Source: Brachypalpus laphriformis (Eukaryota; Arthropoda; Insecta; Diptera; Syrphidae). Taken from it: a DNA stretch of 64,000 nucleotides. Made by a program: the position numbers and the translations under genes. This document shows, piece after piece, positions 1 through 12,282 of the stretch; the stretch's first letter is position 1; each line of letters opens with the position of its first letter. Under the pieces are notes generated by a model. It saw only the letters and a program-made list of their open reading frames with translations. It searched no databases and was not told where the DNA came from. The stretch covers positions 278,223,158-278,287,157 of the forward strand of contig OX246754.1 in the NCBI GenBank assembly GCA_945910035.1. The letters run 5' to 3'.

Positions 1-429
1 GGCTAATAGCTAATGGTTCATAGTTCAAATCCGGATGTCAGCAAGCATTTATTTTTTCCTCATGAAATATATAAAGTTAGTCCGATCATTTGCGAAAGCT
101 TGTGTGAACACTACTGCGAAGGTATAACACTGGCAGTAGCTTGGTCATGTGGCTGGAAAAATTGTTCGCTCTGTTGATGGTGATTTTCCCTTGATATCGG
201 TTATCGGGAAAAAGGTACAATGAATGAGAAGCAAAGACAAAAAATAACAAAAATCTCCCCAGTTATCTGGATGCCACCCCCGGAGAATCTCCGAAGCATA
301 AACAACTGAGCTTCAAGAACCACTACATCAAAAATCTTCTCTCTCTCTCTCTATCCTTTCCAATGTTTCCCGCACTGTGTATAAACATGTGAAAGGTTTT
401 CATAACCCTTTGAGTACGCGCAAATCATA
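1..429. other. Upstream flank of a mariner-like remnant, no gene seen
   Basis: No coding region is supported here. The first 40 bases contain a stretch resembling a pol III B box (GTTCAAATCC near position 23), which could be the end of a tRNA-derived repeat cut by the window edge, but no A box is visible. A short (CT)n tract lies near 340. The rest may be decayed 5' sequence of the mariner-like transposon whose C-terminal half follows, but I cannot align it. Confidence 0.3.
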
Positions 430-935
430 AAAAAAAAAAAAATGTTGGCTATTGTGCTCGAGAACATCGAGCACATCCGAGCTGTGGTTCCAACAAGACG
501 GCGCTCTATGCCATACAAGCGACGAAACGCTCAAAGTTGTGAGGGAGAAACTTGGCGACTGTGTCATCTCACGGCGAGCGTTCATCAATAGGCCGCCGCG
601 ATCATGCGACACCACTCGATTGTTTTCTCTGGGGCTACATCAAGTCCGTAGTCTACGCTAAGAAGCCAACTACTTTGGACGAGCTCGAGGCCAACATTCG
701 AGACGCTATTGCCAGAATAACGCCGTACGTATTGGACCAAGTCATCAAATTAGACCGACGTCTTGAAGCACTGCCAGCGAAGCTGAGGCGGCCATTTAAA
801 TGATGTGCTATTCGACAGATAATGGCATCAATGTAGCTTCAAAATATAGCCAGAATCAATTTCATATCTCGCATCGTTGTTGTTTTATTTAAATTTTTTT
901 CCTATCGTTCTTATCTGGTCACCCTGTACACATAC
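430..935 (+). pseudogene. Mariner/Tc1-like transposase C-terminal remnant
   Basis: This is the C-terminal part of an IS630/Tc1/mariner-type DDE transposase, which would cut and rejoin the transposon ends. The second catalytic Asp lies in FQQDGALCHTS (about 490-525) and the third acidic residue in TPLDCFLWGYIKS (about 615-655). The two motifs are in different frames (452 and 552 frames), so a frameshift has occurred near 590. The N-terminal DNA-binding part and first Asp are not seen. After the stop at 801 the sequence runs to TGGTCACCCTGTA near 917-929, which looks like the right terminal inverted repeat with a TA target site. The matching left end was not found. Dead copy. Confidence 0.7.
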
Positions 936-1282
936 TATACTGAACGGCTGCGAAATTTTCAGATTTTAAATTCAAACAAAATCGTTAAAATTCAAATTTT
1001 CTTAAGATTTCGTTACGATTTTCCAAAAATCAGTACATCACGATCATCCGTATGCCATATGTTGCCTAATTATTAATCTAAGCGAAACAAACTCGGAAAG
1101 GTTTCGAAATAACTGAGTATTAAAATAAAATACTGTTACACGAATTTTCTGGCAGAAACCAGTGACGGGATTTCTTAATATGGTACATATGTAAACTAAC
1201 CCAATGATGAAATCTAAACAAAATCATTAGACGTCACGTATTTTTATTTTAATTGGTTTTAAGTAAGGTATAGTATAAACCA
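936..1282. other. AT-rich spacer, nothing recognised
   Basis: About 350 bases of AT-rich sequence between the mariner-like remnant and the 5'-truncated RTE-A copy. No ORF, RNA gene or terminal repeat is recognisable. Confidence 0.5.
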
Positions 1283-2806
1283 TTCAACATAGACGATGAT
1301 AGTCAAAATTTCCGTCCACCTAATGAAAGCGAAATGGGGAAATCAGTATCAAAGCTAAAATCCAACAACACTGCTGGACCTGACGACTTACCGGGCGAAT
1401 TTTTCAAGGCAGCTGGCGATGAATTGATAGAGAACATATACCAACTCATCTCTATGATTTGGTCAGACGAGTGTATGCCTGATGAATGGAATCTCACCGT
1501 CGTTTGCCCGATCCACAAGAAAAGAGACTCTCTCAACTGCATTAATTAAGAAGTATCAGTCTCCTTAATATCGCATACAAGATCTTTTCTGCCATATTGT
1601 GTGAACGCCTGAAGGCCAAAAATGTCCACCATCGATCAAATCTTCACAGTTCGACAGATCCTGGAGAAAACTTAAGAAGTCCAAATCGATACTCATCATA
1701 TCTTTATCGATTTCAAGGCCGCCTATAACAACATCTGTAGAGAAGAGCAATATAGAGCCATGTCTAGTTTTGCATCCCTGCCAAACTTGTCCGTCTGTGC
1801 AGGATGACGATGGAGAAAGGTTGCTGCTCCATCAATGTCGGTAGTGACCTCACCGAGACCTTTGATGGCACAAAAGGTTTAAGACAAGGTGATGCGCTGT
1901 CATGTGACTTTTTTTAATATTGTACTTGAACGGCTTGTGCGGAACTCACAAGCCAACGCCAACGGCACAATCTATCACAAGTCTGTACAACTGCTTGCAT
2001 ACGTCGATGATATTGGCATTATTGGAAGAACTCAGCGAGCTGTCGCCGTTGCGTTTGCATGTATTGAAGCAGAAGCGGTCGAAATGGATTTCGCGATAAA
2101 CATGGACAAGACCAAGTACGGATATACCATATGCTGTCAACTAGAAGGGACAATCAATACCGAAGTATCGGACAGAACATCACAGTGGGCAGCTATAACT
2201 TCGAGATAGTAAGAGGCTTTGTCTATCTTGGCTCTGCTATTAATTCTGAAAACGACACCAGCACAAAAATCCAGCGAAGAACTCTTGCCAATCGTAATAA
2301 GGCAATTCAACAGTAAAGCCCTATCTCGAATAACTAGAGAAACTCTCTGTAAGACCCTGATCATCCCAGACCTGCTTTACGGTGCTGAAACATGGGCTTC
2401 ATTAAAAGAGGATGAAGATATCCTTGGTCGCTTCGAGAGAAAAAATCTTCGTAAGGTATAAGGTCCCGTTCGCGTTGACGGATTTTGAAGAAGAAGATGA
2501 CGAACTAACATATACGAGCTGTACAGCGACATCGACCTAGTCAAATTGGACGTTTGAGATGGATAGGACGTGCAGAACGGATGGATGCTCCGGCCGCAGA
2601 GTCTTCGAATCTAACCCGGAGAGACAATGCAGCTGAAGGCCTCTTCGCCGTAGGTGGCGCGCACAAGTTCAAGGGGGCCTCAACCAACTTGGAGTGCGCA
2701 ACTGGAGGCAATTAGCTAAAGACCGAACTAAATGGAGAGGCTTATTGGTTGAGGCCCAGGTTCACCCCGAACTGTAGCGCCACCTATGTAAGTAAGTAAG
2801 GTATAG
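1283..2806 (+). mobile_element. RTE-like LINE, family A, 5'-truncated copy 1
   Basis: A 5'-truncated, decayed copy of a non-LTR retrotransposon of RTE type. It starts abruptly at a point equivalent to 8418 in the fuller copy at 7.1-9.9 kb. Reverse-transcriptase pieces are readable in several frames: SKLKSNNTAGPDDLPGEF (about 1350-1400), FIDFKAAYNN (about 1705-1735) and LLAYVDDIG (about 1990-2015), the last being the YADD catalytic box with Ala changed to Val. Frameshifts and stops interrupt the reading frame many times. The 3' end is the conserved GGTTGAGGCCCAGG...GCGCCACCT block followed by a (TAAG)n microsatellite tail. It lies just upstream of an RTE-B copy in the same orientation. Confidence 0.75.
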
Positions 2807-2869
2807 TTAACTTTGAGGTTAGAATGAAAATTCCGATTTCGCTTCAAATTATGACGAAATTGACCTAAT

Positions 2870-5860
2870 ATATCAACCGACACTATGCCTCGAATAAGGA
2901 CTGATCACATGTTGACGACTTTTGGCTATTGTACCCGGACAAAGATAGGTTTCTGGAATGTAAAGACGCTCCTCGACTCGGGAAGAGAAGGTCCTTACAA
3001 TGCCAGATTCCTCCAACTGGAAAAGGAATTCATGCGATATAAACTGGACATTTTGGGGGTAAGTGAACTAAGATGGTTAGAAGCGGGCGAGTACCAGTCT
3101 CCAACGCGTAACACTGTACTACTCTATTCTGGAAGACCATCCGGAAGTCCGCGGGAATATGGAGTCGGACTACTGCTAACAACAACAGCACGCAAGGGCT
3201 TAATTTCCTGGCAGCCTCATGGTGATAGGATTTTGACGGCCAGATTCCGGAATAGAGTACGACGCGTCACCATCATACAGTGTTACGCCCCAACGAATAG
3301 TTCGTCTGAGGACGAAAAGGAGAGCTTCTACAATCTCTTAAGCGCCGTCTTCAACACAACACCAAATGGAGACATTGTCATAGTGATGGGGGATTTGAAT
3401 GCCAAGGTAGGCAATGACAACGAAGGGCTCAAACATGTAATCGGGAAGTATGGACTAGACAACCGCAATGACAACGGCGAAAGGTTTGTGGATTTCTGCA
3501 ATGCCAACCGCCTTGTGATAGGTGGCACCATGTTTGAGCACAAGACCTGCCACAAAGTCAGCTGGGTTTCCAATGACAGGCAAGCAACCTCCAACCAAAT
3601 TGACCATTTTGCTATCAGCCGCCGCTTTAGAAGTAGTCTCCTGGACGTCCGAAACAGGGGAGGGGCAGATGTGGGGATAGTACGTGATCACCATCTTATG
3701 ATAGCTACTCTCCAACTACGCACTGCTGCAGTTCGAAGATCCCACCATAGACTTAGACTTAGTGATCCCTCAGTGCGCCAACAATTAAGGGAGCACTTTT
3801 CGCAAGGTGTGGAAGCAATCAGCAGCTCAATGCCCGCAACCATCCAAGACCATTGGTGTGCTGTGAAAAATGTTTTTACATCTGGTGCTGAAAGAATTGT
3901 CGGTCGATCGCAGGGAAGACATAGGGCGTGGCTTTCCGAGGATACCTGGAGACGGATTGACGAATGAAAACAGCTAAAAGCTCGCGTTGCAGCTACCCCA
4001 GCAGCAGGGAGAAGCGAGCTAGAGTCCCTATATCGCATGAAGATGAGAGAAGTTCAGCGTAGCGTACGACGTGACAAGCGCAACTACATCAACGCGCTGG
4101 CTACCGAAGCAGAAGAAGCTGCACGGAGGTGCGACAGCAGGACCGTCTACAGAATGACGAAAGAGCTGACAGGTGGTCGCAGCTCCAGCCAATACCCAGT
4201 GAAAAGCCTAGACGGCTCCTTGCTCATTTCGGATGAAGACCAGCTCAAGAGATGGAAAGAGCATTTTGCTCCGGTTTTGAACCGTGTATTCGCTAGCGAT
4301 ATGCTCCCAAATCAGACTGAGATGCCCGAGGTGAGAAGTTCCCGAATACGCACCACGACTCCCAGTAAAGATGAGATCATTACTGCGATCAAGGCACTCA
4401 AAACCAACAAGGCGGTAGGTCTTGACGGTATTCCAGCAGAGCTCTTACGAGCAGCGCCAACAACATCGGCTGAGCTTCTGCTTCCACTTATAGATAGAGC
4501 TTGGGAAGCTGAGAGCTTTCCTAACGAGTGGAAAAAGGGAATGATCGTCAAGCTTCCTAAGAAAGGAAATTTAATGGAGTGTGGAAACTGGAGGGGTATC
4601 TGCGTGCTGTCTGCTGTAGCTAAGATAATAGCTAAAATCATCCTTGAGCGAATCAAACAACATCTCGAAGACACACTCGATGCCGAACAAGCAGGTTTCC
4701 GCTCTGGATCCTCCTGTGCCGACCACATCAACACCCTGCGGATTATCATCGAACAGTGTGTTGAATATCGATCGCCACTGCACCTGCTGTTCATCGATTT
4801 TGAGAAGGCGTTCGATAGTGTCAACAGGGAGTTTATTTGGCGTGCCTTACGCAGGAGAGGCATTCCCGATAAACTAATTGCTATTATCAAAGCTACATAT
4901 GAAGGCTCCAAATGTCACGTTCTGCACAGGGGAAGGTTGTCTGAGGAATTTGAGATCCAAAGTGGGGTAAGACAAGGCTGTATCCTTTCACCTATATTAT
5001 TCCTATTGGTGATTAGCGATGTGCTTCATGCAGCTTTGTCGACGGGAAACGGAGGAATTCGATGGACTCTTACATCTCAACTGAAACATCTTGACTACGC
5101 AGACGATGTATGCTTACTCTCCCACAGAATTATGGACCTCCACCAAATGACAGCAGATGTGGAGAGGGAGGCAGGTGTCGTCGGGCTGAAAATTAATACG
5201 ACAAAAACTAAAATCATCAGCCTTGGAACTAACTCATCGGCTCAAATATGCATTGCTGGACAACCGGTAGAGAGAGTAGAGGATTTCCAGTATCTTGGGA
5301 GTATTCTCTCGACCGATGGTGGAACCGAACTGGATATAGCCAACAGGATCGCCAAAGCAAAGTCCGCGTTCGGGACGTTGTCCAAAATATGGCGAAGCAA
5401 TGCAATCAGTTTGAGCACCAAAATAAGACTGTTCCGCTCCAACGTTGAATCCGTGCTGCTATATGGTTGCAGCACGTGGATAGTAACCATTACTATCACC
5501 AGAAAGCTGCAAACGTTCGTTAATAGGTGTCTGCGCAATATCTTAAGGATTTTCTGGCCCAATCATATCTCTAACGAACACCTTTACGAGAGGACGGGTC
5601 AGGAACTAATAGGCACAACTATCCAACGGCGGAAGTGGCAGTGGATTGGTCACACGTTCCGAAAGTGTGACAGGTCCATAGCGAACCATGCTATGCAATG
5701 GAACCCTCTAACTCAGGATGGCAGAAGACCTGGCGGCAGTTAGGGAAAAGTTGGGGGAGAACTCAGACACATTGCCAGAAACCGTACACCATGGCGCGTA
5801 GGCGTAGTAGAGGCCCTAGGACCCACAAGGGGATACAGGACATAAGTAAGTAAAGTAATA
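2870..5860 (+). mobile_element. RTE-like LINE, family B, copy 1
   Basis: An almost complete single-ORF non-LTR retrotransposon. It matches the second copy at 17.2-19.7 kb plus 34.4-34.9 kb very closely, the shared 5' match starting around 2873 (AACCGACACTATGCC). The element ends in a (TAAG)n tail after GGGATACAGGACA. Relative to the 34.7-kb copy, about 45 bp are missing near 5738, which replaces the normal C-terminus by a premature stop. The short first half of the 5' untranslated region seen in copy 2 is absent, so copy 1 is slightly 5'-truncated. Confidence 0.8.
2885..5743 (+). pseudogene. RTE-B endonuclease/reverse transcriptase ORF, one nonsense codon
   Basis: Encodes the target-primed reverse transcription protein. 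The N-terminal apurinic-type endonuclease shows ILGVSELRW (catalytic Glu), YAPTN, MGDLNAKVG, NQIDHFAIS and a terminal RDHHL. The reverse transcriptase follows from about 4390: GLDGIPAELL, LPKKGNLMECGNWRGI, AGFRSGSSCADH, LFIDFEKAFDSVNRE, SGVRQGCILSPILF and YADD (5096-5107). The frame is the same from 2885 to 5743 but is broken by TGA at 3965-3967, where copy 2 has CTA. The stop at 5741-5743 follows a deletion that removes the usual C-terminus. Apart from these two defects the frame is open for about 950 codons, so this copy is fairly young. Confidence 0.8.
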
Positions 5861-7085
5861 TATCAAGTTAAAAATCTTCAGCTACTTAGGCTGCAGTCAG
5901 TTGTACATACAGACAGACAGATGCATGCATTTGTTGACTGAATGGTGGAGTTTTGAGTCTCTCTATAGTTATATTGTAATACAAGTTTTAATTAAGATCT
6001 CGATATGAAATTTGTTCACGAAAACAATAATGGCCCTTATGGGTGCAATTGATTCATATCCTTACAATCAAGGATATTTAAGATCACCCAACAAAATCTC
6101 TTCAATTTGGCTCATAAGTATTTCTTCGCTCTAAGAGTTTCTTAATAAAACAATAAAAAACTTAAAAAAAAATGCATGTAGGTCCCCTTTCAGTAATCCC
6201 CCGTATTAAGCCAATGACTAGAATCACGAAATCTGAATGAGTTTAACATACATATGTAGCAGTTTAATTCACAAAGGAATAAAATAAGTAACGCGATATA
6301 CATGGTGGTGATGGGTGGTCGCATCCCATAGAATCAAGCTGAATTACTAAAACATATTGTTCAAGTGTTCTGGTCGTGGGTAATCCCCTAAAGTAGGCAA
6401 GCACCTAAGTTCGAGTTTTATTACTAAGAAAATTTATTAAATGAATCTACTTGTCGTTCTTAAGGAAATTGAAATGCTTTGTGATCAGGTGAGATCAATG
6501 TGCCTCACAGCTACTAAGGGTTAAAGTGCTATAATGGATATTTGAACTTCATGATGAGAGAGATAAAACATCTTGCTGCTTAAACTAAAGATATTATCAG
6601 AATTAGTATGGATTCCAAGCTGCATATGCCAATTTCTTCAATAAAAAAGTGGATCTGCGCAGGTGTATACATTTAGGGTGAAGAGATTTTTAATATTTTT
6701 ATTTTTAAATCAGTCGAGCGAAGTTCTCGAAAGTTGGTAAAAAGAAATAGAACAGAAACTGTGGTCAAACGATGGTGCATGCTATTACATGAAAATATAA
6801 AGTTCTCATTTAGCTTAGACCTACCAACTCCTACTCTCCACCTACACGTTGGTGACCGCCAGGTGGATAGTATCTTGATCGGAGATTGGGTGAAAAGCTC
6901 ATTTGGAAAGTCCTGGGGACAGAAGATGGGAAATGGGGATGATGCTTTCTCATTAAGGCACTTCTTCTTGTTCCAAACGGCAGCAGACGAATCAACGGTG
7001 GCGTCTACAGTTCCAGTTAGTTGAACTTAGTCAAAATCTTGTGAGAGCTGTTTCGACGTATTCGGATCACACGTCGGTAAGGAAT
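5861..7085. other. Unassigned spacer
   Basis: About 1.2 kb with no recognisable gene or repeat. A 97-codon ORF at 6734-7024 has no familiar motif and no support beyond being open. An A-rich run lies near 6150-6175. Confidence 0.5.
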
Positions 7086-7089
7086 ATCC

Positions 7090-9935
7090 AATGTTAGTCA
7101 TTACCTTGGAATAGAGATGGTGATGGAGGAGCCACGGCAGCGCTCATACTCCCGTAGTGGACCATTGGCTCTGGTGTAGCCGGCTCAGCGTCCCAGGGAT
7201 ATAACAAAAGAACTGCCCCTCCAGGTTGGGGGTTGTAACGTCGGGGTAACTTCCCTACTCAAAAATATATCCGAAAAAACCAATGGCCTGGAATAAGAAT
7301 GACTCAACTGCTGACGACCCCAGCGAACGAAATAAGGGCAACGACCTTCAGATATGTACGTGGAATGTCGATCCTTAACAGGCCACGTGCAGAGGCCCTA
7401 GACTTCTAAAATGCAGATATAACTGCCATCCAGGATGTGAAATAGGATAGGCCGTGCGGTAGGAGAGTGAAAAACTGTGACATATTAAGGTGATTGCTAC
7501 AGAGAAAAAAGCAGCTCTTATTCGGATGAAGATTTGCTATGCAATATCCAATATACTACGTTAAATTCGTAACGCTTAACGCCAAAAAAGGAAAGGAGAA
7601 CGTCTTTGGTGGGGCAATCGGTAAGCATATCCTACACGACATTAGTCTTATCACAGCTGTAGGTTAATCAATTTCACCGTTGAGCGAAACGCCACTATGG
7701 AAACCACAAGGTCTCCTCATCTCAATATTCATAAGCGGACATTGCGGTCCAATGATCATGTAACGATCAACCAAATTGATCATATAGCGATTGACGCAAG
7801 GCATGCCTCCAGTATTCTGTACGAATGCGGATATTCCAATCTGAGAAACAAAGAAGAATCTCTGTGAGAAAATTTAACGTCGAAAAGCTACCATCACAAG
7901 AGACCGCCAGATTCTTCGCTGTACGCGTATCCCGAAATCTCTCAATCACCCCTATGCCGCTGGCATCAAGTGCCGAAGACCAGTGGCAACGATGCCAACA
8001 TGCCATCAGAAACACCGCGACTGATGTGCTGGGTCACGCTCGCCCACCACCGCGAAACCCCTAGTTTGACGAAGAATGCCGGCGAGAGCATGCAGCAAAA
8101 CAAGAGGCATACAAAGCGGCATTGCAAAGGAAGAGCTGCTCGTGAGCTCTACGAGCAAAAGAGACGGGAAGAACATCGGGTTCTCCAAAAGAAGAAGAAA
8201 GATCATGAGAAGCGTTCGTGAATATTGAATAATATACGGAAGTTTTACCAAAAGGTAAAAGAACCTGTCAGAGAAGCAATATCCGTACAGAAACCTGTAG
8301 AGATGAAAATGGAAACCTCGTAGTAGAATCACAGTCGGTGCTGAGAATATGGAAAAACTACTTCTGCAGACTGTATAACGGCGACGAAGACCAACATCTC
8401 GCTGTCAGGCAAAATGAACCATTCAACATAGACGATGATAGTCAAAATTTCCGTCCACCTGACCAAAATGAAGTGAGGATAGCAATATCCAAGCTAAAAT
8501 CCAACAAGGCTGCTGGACCTGACGGCTTACCGGCCGAACATTTCAAGACAGCTGGGTATGAATTGGTAGAGTGCATACACCAGACGAGTGTATGACTGAT
8601 GAACGGAATCTCAGCATCGTTTGCCCGATCCACAAGAAAGGAGGCATCAGTCTCCTCAACATCGCATACAAGATCTTTTCTGCGATATTGTGTGAACGCC
8701 TGAAACCTTTTATGAACAGCCTGATTGGACCCTATCAGTGCGGTTTCAGGCCAGGAAAGTCCACCATCCATCAAATCTTCACACTTCGGCAGATCCTGGA
8801 GAGAACCCAAGAATTCCAAATCGATACTCACCACCTCTTTATCGATTTCAAGGCCGCCTATGACAGTATCTATAGAGAAGAGCTTTATAGAGCCATGCCT
8901 AGTTTTGACATCCCTGCCAAACTTGTCCGTCTGTGCAGGCTGACGATGAAGAACGCTCGCTGCTCCATCAAGGTCGGTAATGACCTCACCGAGACCTTTG
9001 ATGTCAAAAGAGTTTTTAGACAAGGTGACGCGCTGTCATGTGACTTCTTTAATATTGTACTTGAACGGATTGTGCAGAACTCACAATCGAACACCGAAGG
9101 CACAATCTATTACAAGTCTGTACAACTGCTTGCATACGCCGACGATATAGACATTATCGAAAGATCTCAGTGGGCTGTCACCGGTGAGTTTGCAAGCATT
9201 GAAGCAGAAGCGGCCAAAATGGGTTTAGCGATAAACGAGGGCAAAACCAAGTATATGCTGTCAACAAGAAGGGAAAGCCAACACCGACGAATGGGACAAA
9301 ACGTCACAGTGGGCAGCTATAACTTCGAGGTAGTAAGGGACTTTGTCTACCTTGGCTCTGCTATAAACTCTGAGAACAAGATCAGCGCAGAAATCAATCG
9401 AAGAATAACTCTTGCCAATCGCTGTTTTTTTGGACTTATAAGGTAATTCAACAGTAAAGCCCTCGAACAACTAAGGAGACTCCATATAAGACCTTGATCA
9501 TCCCAGTCCTGCTTTACGGCGCTGAAACATGGACTTTATTAAAAGAGGATGATGATATCCTTGGTCGCTTTGAGAGTAAAATTCTTCGTAAGATTTTCGG
9601 TCCCGTTTGCGTTTACGGGTTTTGGAGGAGAAGATTCAATAACGAACTATACGAGCTGTACAGCGACATCGACCTAGTCAAAAAACTGCGTATTGGACGT
9701 ATGAGATGGCTAGGACATGTAGAGCGAATGGGCACCAACGCTCCGGCCGCAGAGTCTTCGAATCCAACCCCGAGGGACGACGCAGTAGAGGGAATCATCG
9801 CCGTAGGTAGCGCGCATATTCAAGGGAATGTCAAGCAACTTTGAGTGCGTAACTGGAGGCAATTAGCTAAATGGAGAGGCTTTTTGGTTAAGGCCCAGGT
9901 TCACGTCGAACTGCAACGCATAAGTTTATGCGTTT
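7090..9935 (+). mobile_element. RTE-like LINE, family A, near full-length copy 2
   Basis: The longest family A copy in the window. A 5' leader (about 7100-7270) precedes a decayed endonuclease region: ICTWNV near 7350 and NQIDHIAID near 7770-7795. The reverse transcriptase is better preserved. It reads SKLKSNKAAGPDGLPAEHF (8485-8540), then after a frame break CGFRPGKSTIHQ, LFIDFKAAYDSIYRE, RQGDALSCDFF and LLAYADDIDII within the open frame 8571-9446. The C-terminal region (9494-9844) is in another frame: IPVLLYGAETW, GHVERM. It ends in the family's GGCCCAGGTTCAC block near 9890-9926. Several frameshifts make it non-functional. A SINE is inserted some 90 bp downstream. Confidence 0.8.
8571..9446 (+). 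pseudogene. RTE-A reverse transcriptase domain fragment
   Basis: This 291-codon open stretch is the core of the family A reverse transcriptase. It contains FRPGKSTIHQ (region 2), FIDFKAAYDS (motif A with its first catalytic Asp), RVFRQGDALS (motif B) and AYADDIDII (motif C with the paired Asp). It ends by frameshift near 9430 in a T-rich stretch, after which the C-terminal zinc-free RTE tail continues in another frame. The upstream endonuclease part is separated by a further frame break near 8575. No start codon is meaningful here because the original protein began upstream. Confidence 0.75.
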
Positions 9936-9999
9936 ACGCGAGGAGCGACACTGTGTATAGTCATCCTTTCATAAAAATAGTGTACGCTGTGAATTCACA

Positions 10000-10317
10000 T
10001 GTTACCGTCTATGCGGGCGCCGTGGCGTAAGTGGTTAGTGTGTCGGATCACTACGCATGTGGTTCCAAGTTCGATTCCCAGAAAACACCAAAATGTTTTT
10101 TCTCGGTCCCACCTCTCGCGAGCGTCTGACAAACATCCGAGAGTATTGTTGTCTCAAAAAAGCTTCTCAAATTGCCGTTCGGATTCGGCACTAAACTGTA
10201 GGTTCCTTCCATTCGTGTGAAAAATATAACGCACACAACATGAGTGGTTGCGAGAAGCAAGGCCCTAACACTTAAAGAGCTTTTGCGCCAAATATTTTTT
10301 TTTTTGTTACCGTCTAT
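10000..10317 (+). mobile_element. tRNA-derived SINE, copy 1, with 13-bp target duplications
   Basis: A 292-bp SINE occupies 10013-10304. Its head is tRNA-like: A box TGGCGTAAGTGG at 10023-10034 and B box GTTCGATTCC at 10069-10078, about 35 bp apart as in tRNA genes, so transcription would be by RNA polymerase III. The body runs through a conserved central block (CACCTCTCGCGAGCG, then GAGTGGTTGCGAGAAGC) to a T-rich tail. The copy is flanked by perfect direct repeats TGTTACCGTCTAT at 10000-10012 and 10305-10317, the mark of LINE-driven insertion. Three other copies of this family lie at 39.0, 47.7 and 59.9 kb. This is the most complete one. Confidence 0.85.
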
Positions 10318-12282
10318 ACAAATTTATGTATTATATTTACGACGGCTTATCGAGTTGTTAAAACAGCTTTACATGATGTAGTGGAAAATAATACTGAGCC
10401 CTAAATTCACTTGATTGCGTCCACAGTCTCAATTTGAAAATATGGCAACAATCATGAGATTTTTACACTTTTTCAAGCCATGTCCGGAAAGGATGCGTTA
10501 CAAATTTTAGATATTAATTGTTGGACTATTGTTTAACTCAGAAAGGACTGAATCAAGCGCATGAAACATTATAAAATTGTTACGTCTTAAGACTCATTTC
10601 AGTTGTCGGAGTTAGGCACATATCGTTTCCGCCAGATGATTCTTTTTTTTAGAGCTTCAGAGAATATAAAGAAAGCTGCCCAAGCAGTACCTAGGCTTAA
10701 AGATGAATCTTCATTAAAAAAGGGATTGCTGACTCACTTTTATTTCTTCGCGAACCTTAACAATATCCTCGCTGCCAAGCCCAAATTAAAGCCCCACTTC
10801 TCTCAGACCGCAGCGCAATCGACCCCACATAAAAGCGGCATTAAATTCTTATTCTTCTCCCGGACAAAGGAATTCAAATTCTTCCCATCCTCAGAACACA
10901 ATAGCCGCAGTGGGTTTTGATCATCCAGCGCCAACGATATTTGCCATACTCAATGGTTAATCCCCCAGATTGCCTATTGTTAGACCTTAATTGCGAATTT
11001 ATTGCTGGACTTTGAGTTTGAACCTCTCCCAGTATAAGCGGGCAACGCTTGCATCCTGACAGGCGGTAAATTAAACACGAATTTCTTAGAAAAAGGACTT
11101 CTCAATTCGATTGCCGATGGCAAGGCGGGTAACTCCCATGTTCGGTCGCATTTTAATTGCCCCCATTACTCCTTTTACTTTCGAAGAGCAGTACAGAGCC
11201 CGCGCTTCGGACCCCTAGCGTCACTTTGACCTTAGCGAATGCAAATTCTCATTAAAAACTCGCTACCGGCCACAGCTTCATGATGACCATCTGACAGTCG
11301 TTACATTTTTATTTTCTCGTTTTGGTTCGTCGTCGGTAGCAACATGGGACACGACAAACAAAATCGTAAAAAAAGTAACTTCAAGCACTTTCCTGGCATA
11401 GGGTTACTTTTACTTTCGTTCAGATGGTTGTACTACACGTCATGACTGACGTTTCAATGGCAAAGGTTTTTATTTTCTTGTTCTTCAGATTATTGGTTAC
11501 AACAATTCGAGCGAATTATAAATTATTCATTGAGATCTTTGTCTGAAGTAGAAGATGGGCTGGCGGCAGTGGTCTCTTGTCGCGCAGATTTTATTGTTGC
11601 GCTTCTGATTATGGAGTTGGTGCGCGGATTTTTTATGAAATGTAATGCTGCCCAATAGGGAGTTACATGTTTGGAGTAATGGTAGGTTGCCCATTCCAAT
11701 GGTCGGGTGGAGGATAGAATTTTACAATGTCCGAAGAACAGAGAAGGGATTTTATTATTGTTGGTCCGGAATTTGGAATTTGCGTCGCAGGAAACAAAAT
11801 TAATTTTGTTCTCAAAATAGTTCTTAGTAAATGCGCTTGATTATAAAGTCGAAGTATTTACTTCTGTAGTGATAGTCAGGGTGCGCTTTGCTTAATTCTT
11901 TGACCACTTCCAGAATAGTTCATGAATATAAAAACTCTTTAAACGTCTATGACTCGCAGTAAAGCATCTTAATGTGATAGGATTCAGTCTTCGATGCTTG
12001 TAGAGAGATCGACCATGCGCGGACTATTTTCTCTGCGAGTGTCTTGCCCTGCTCGTATCAGGTGGTAGATTTTCGGTGCTGATGTGTTGAGTGCTGCTAC
12101 TGTAAGCTACTCATCACCGAAGCGTTTACGTGGCATTCTTAGAAAGATCGAAAACTCCGATAAGACGGGTTAATCCGAATTTTGCTCTCTGCCAGTACAA
12201 TGGATCAGTTGTGTCTGACCGCTCCAGCCGAATATATTTCTATCGCGATGAAAAATAAAAAAATATTCTGCCAATATAGAGT
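10318..12282. other. Unassigned region, no supported gene
   Basis: About 2 kb without a recognisable gene or repeat. A 105-codon ORF at 10603-10920 is Lys/Phe-rich with no familiar motif. It could be unique host intergenic sequence, since nothing in it recurs elsewhere in the window. Confidence 0.45.

Noticed and set aside
1..40. tRNA gene or SINE end at the window start
   Set aside because: Only a B-box-like stretch is visible. The A box and any acceptor stem would lie outside the window.
4312..4911. Minus-strand ORF of 199 codons, with an equivalent at 18840-19229
   Set aside because: It is the antisense shadow of the RTE-B reverse transcriptase and is conserved only because the sense strand is.
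6734..7024. 97-codon plus-strand ORF as a host gene
   Set aside because: No recognisable motif, no splice or promoter context, and length compatible with chance.
10603..10920. 105-codon plus-strand ORF as a host gene
   Set aside because: Biased composition and no familiar domain. The surrounding sequence gives no gene structure.
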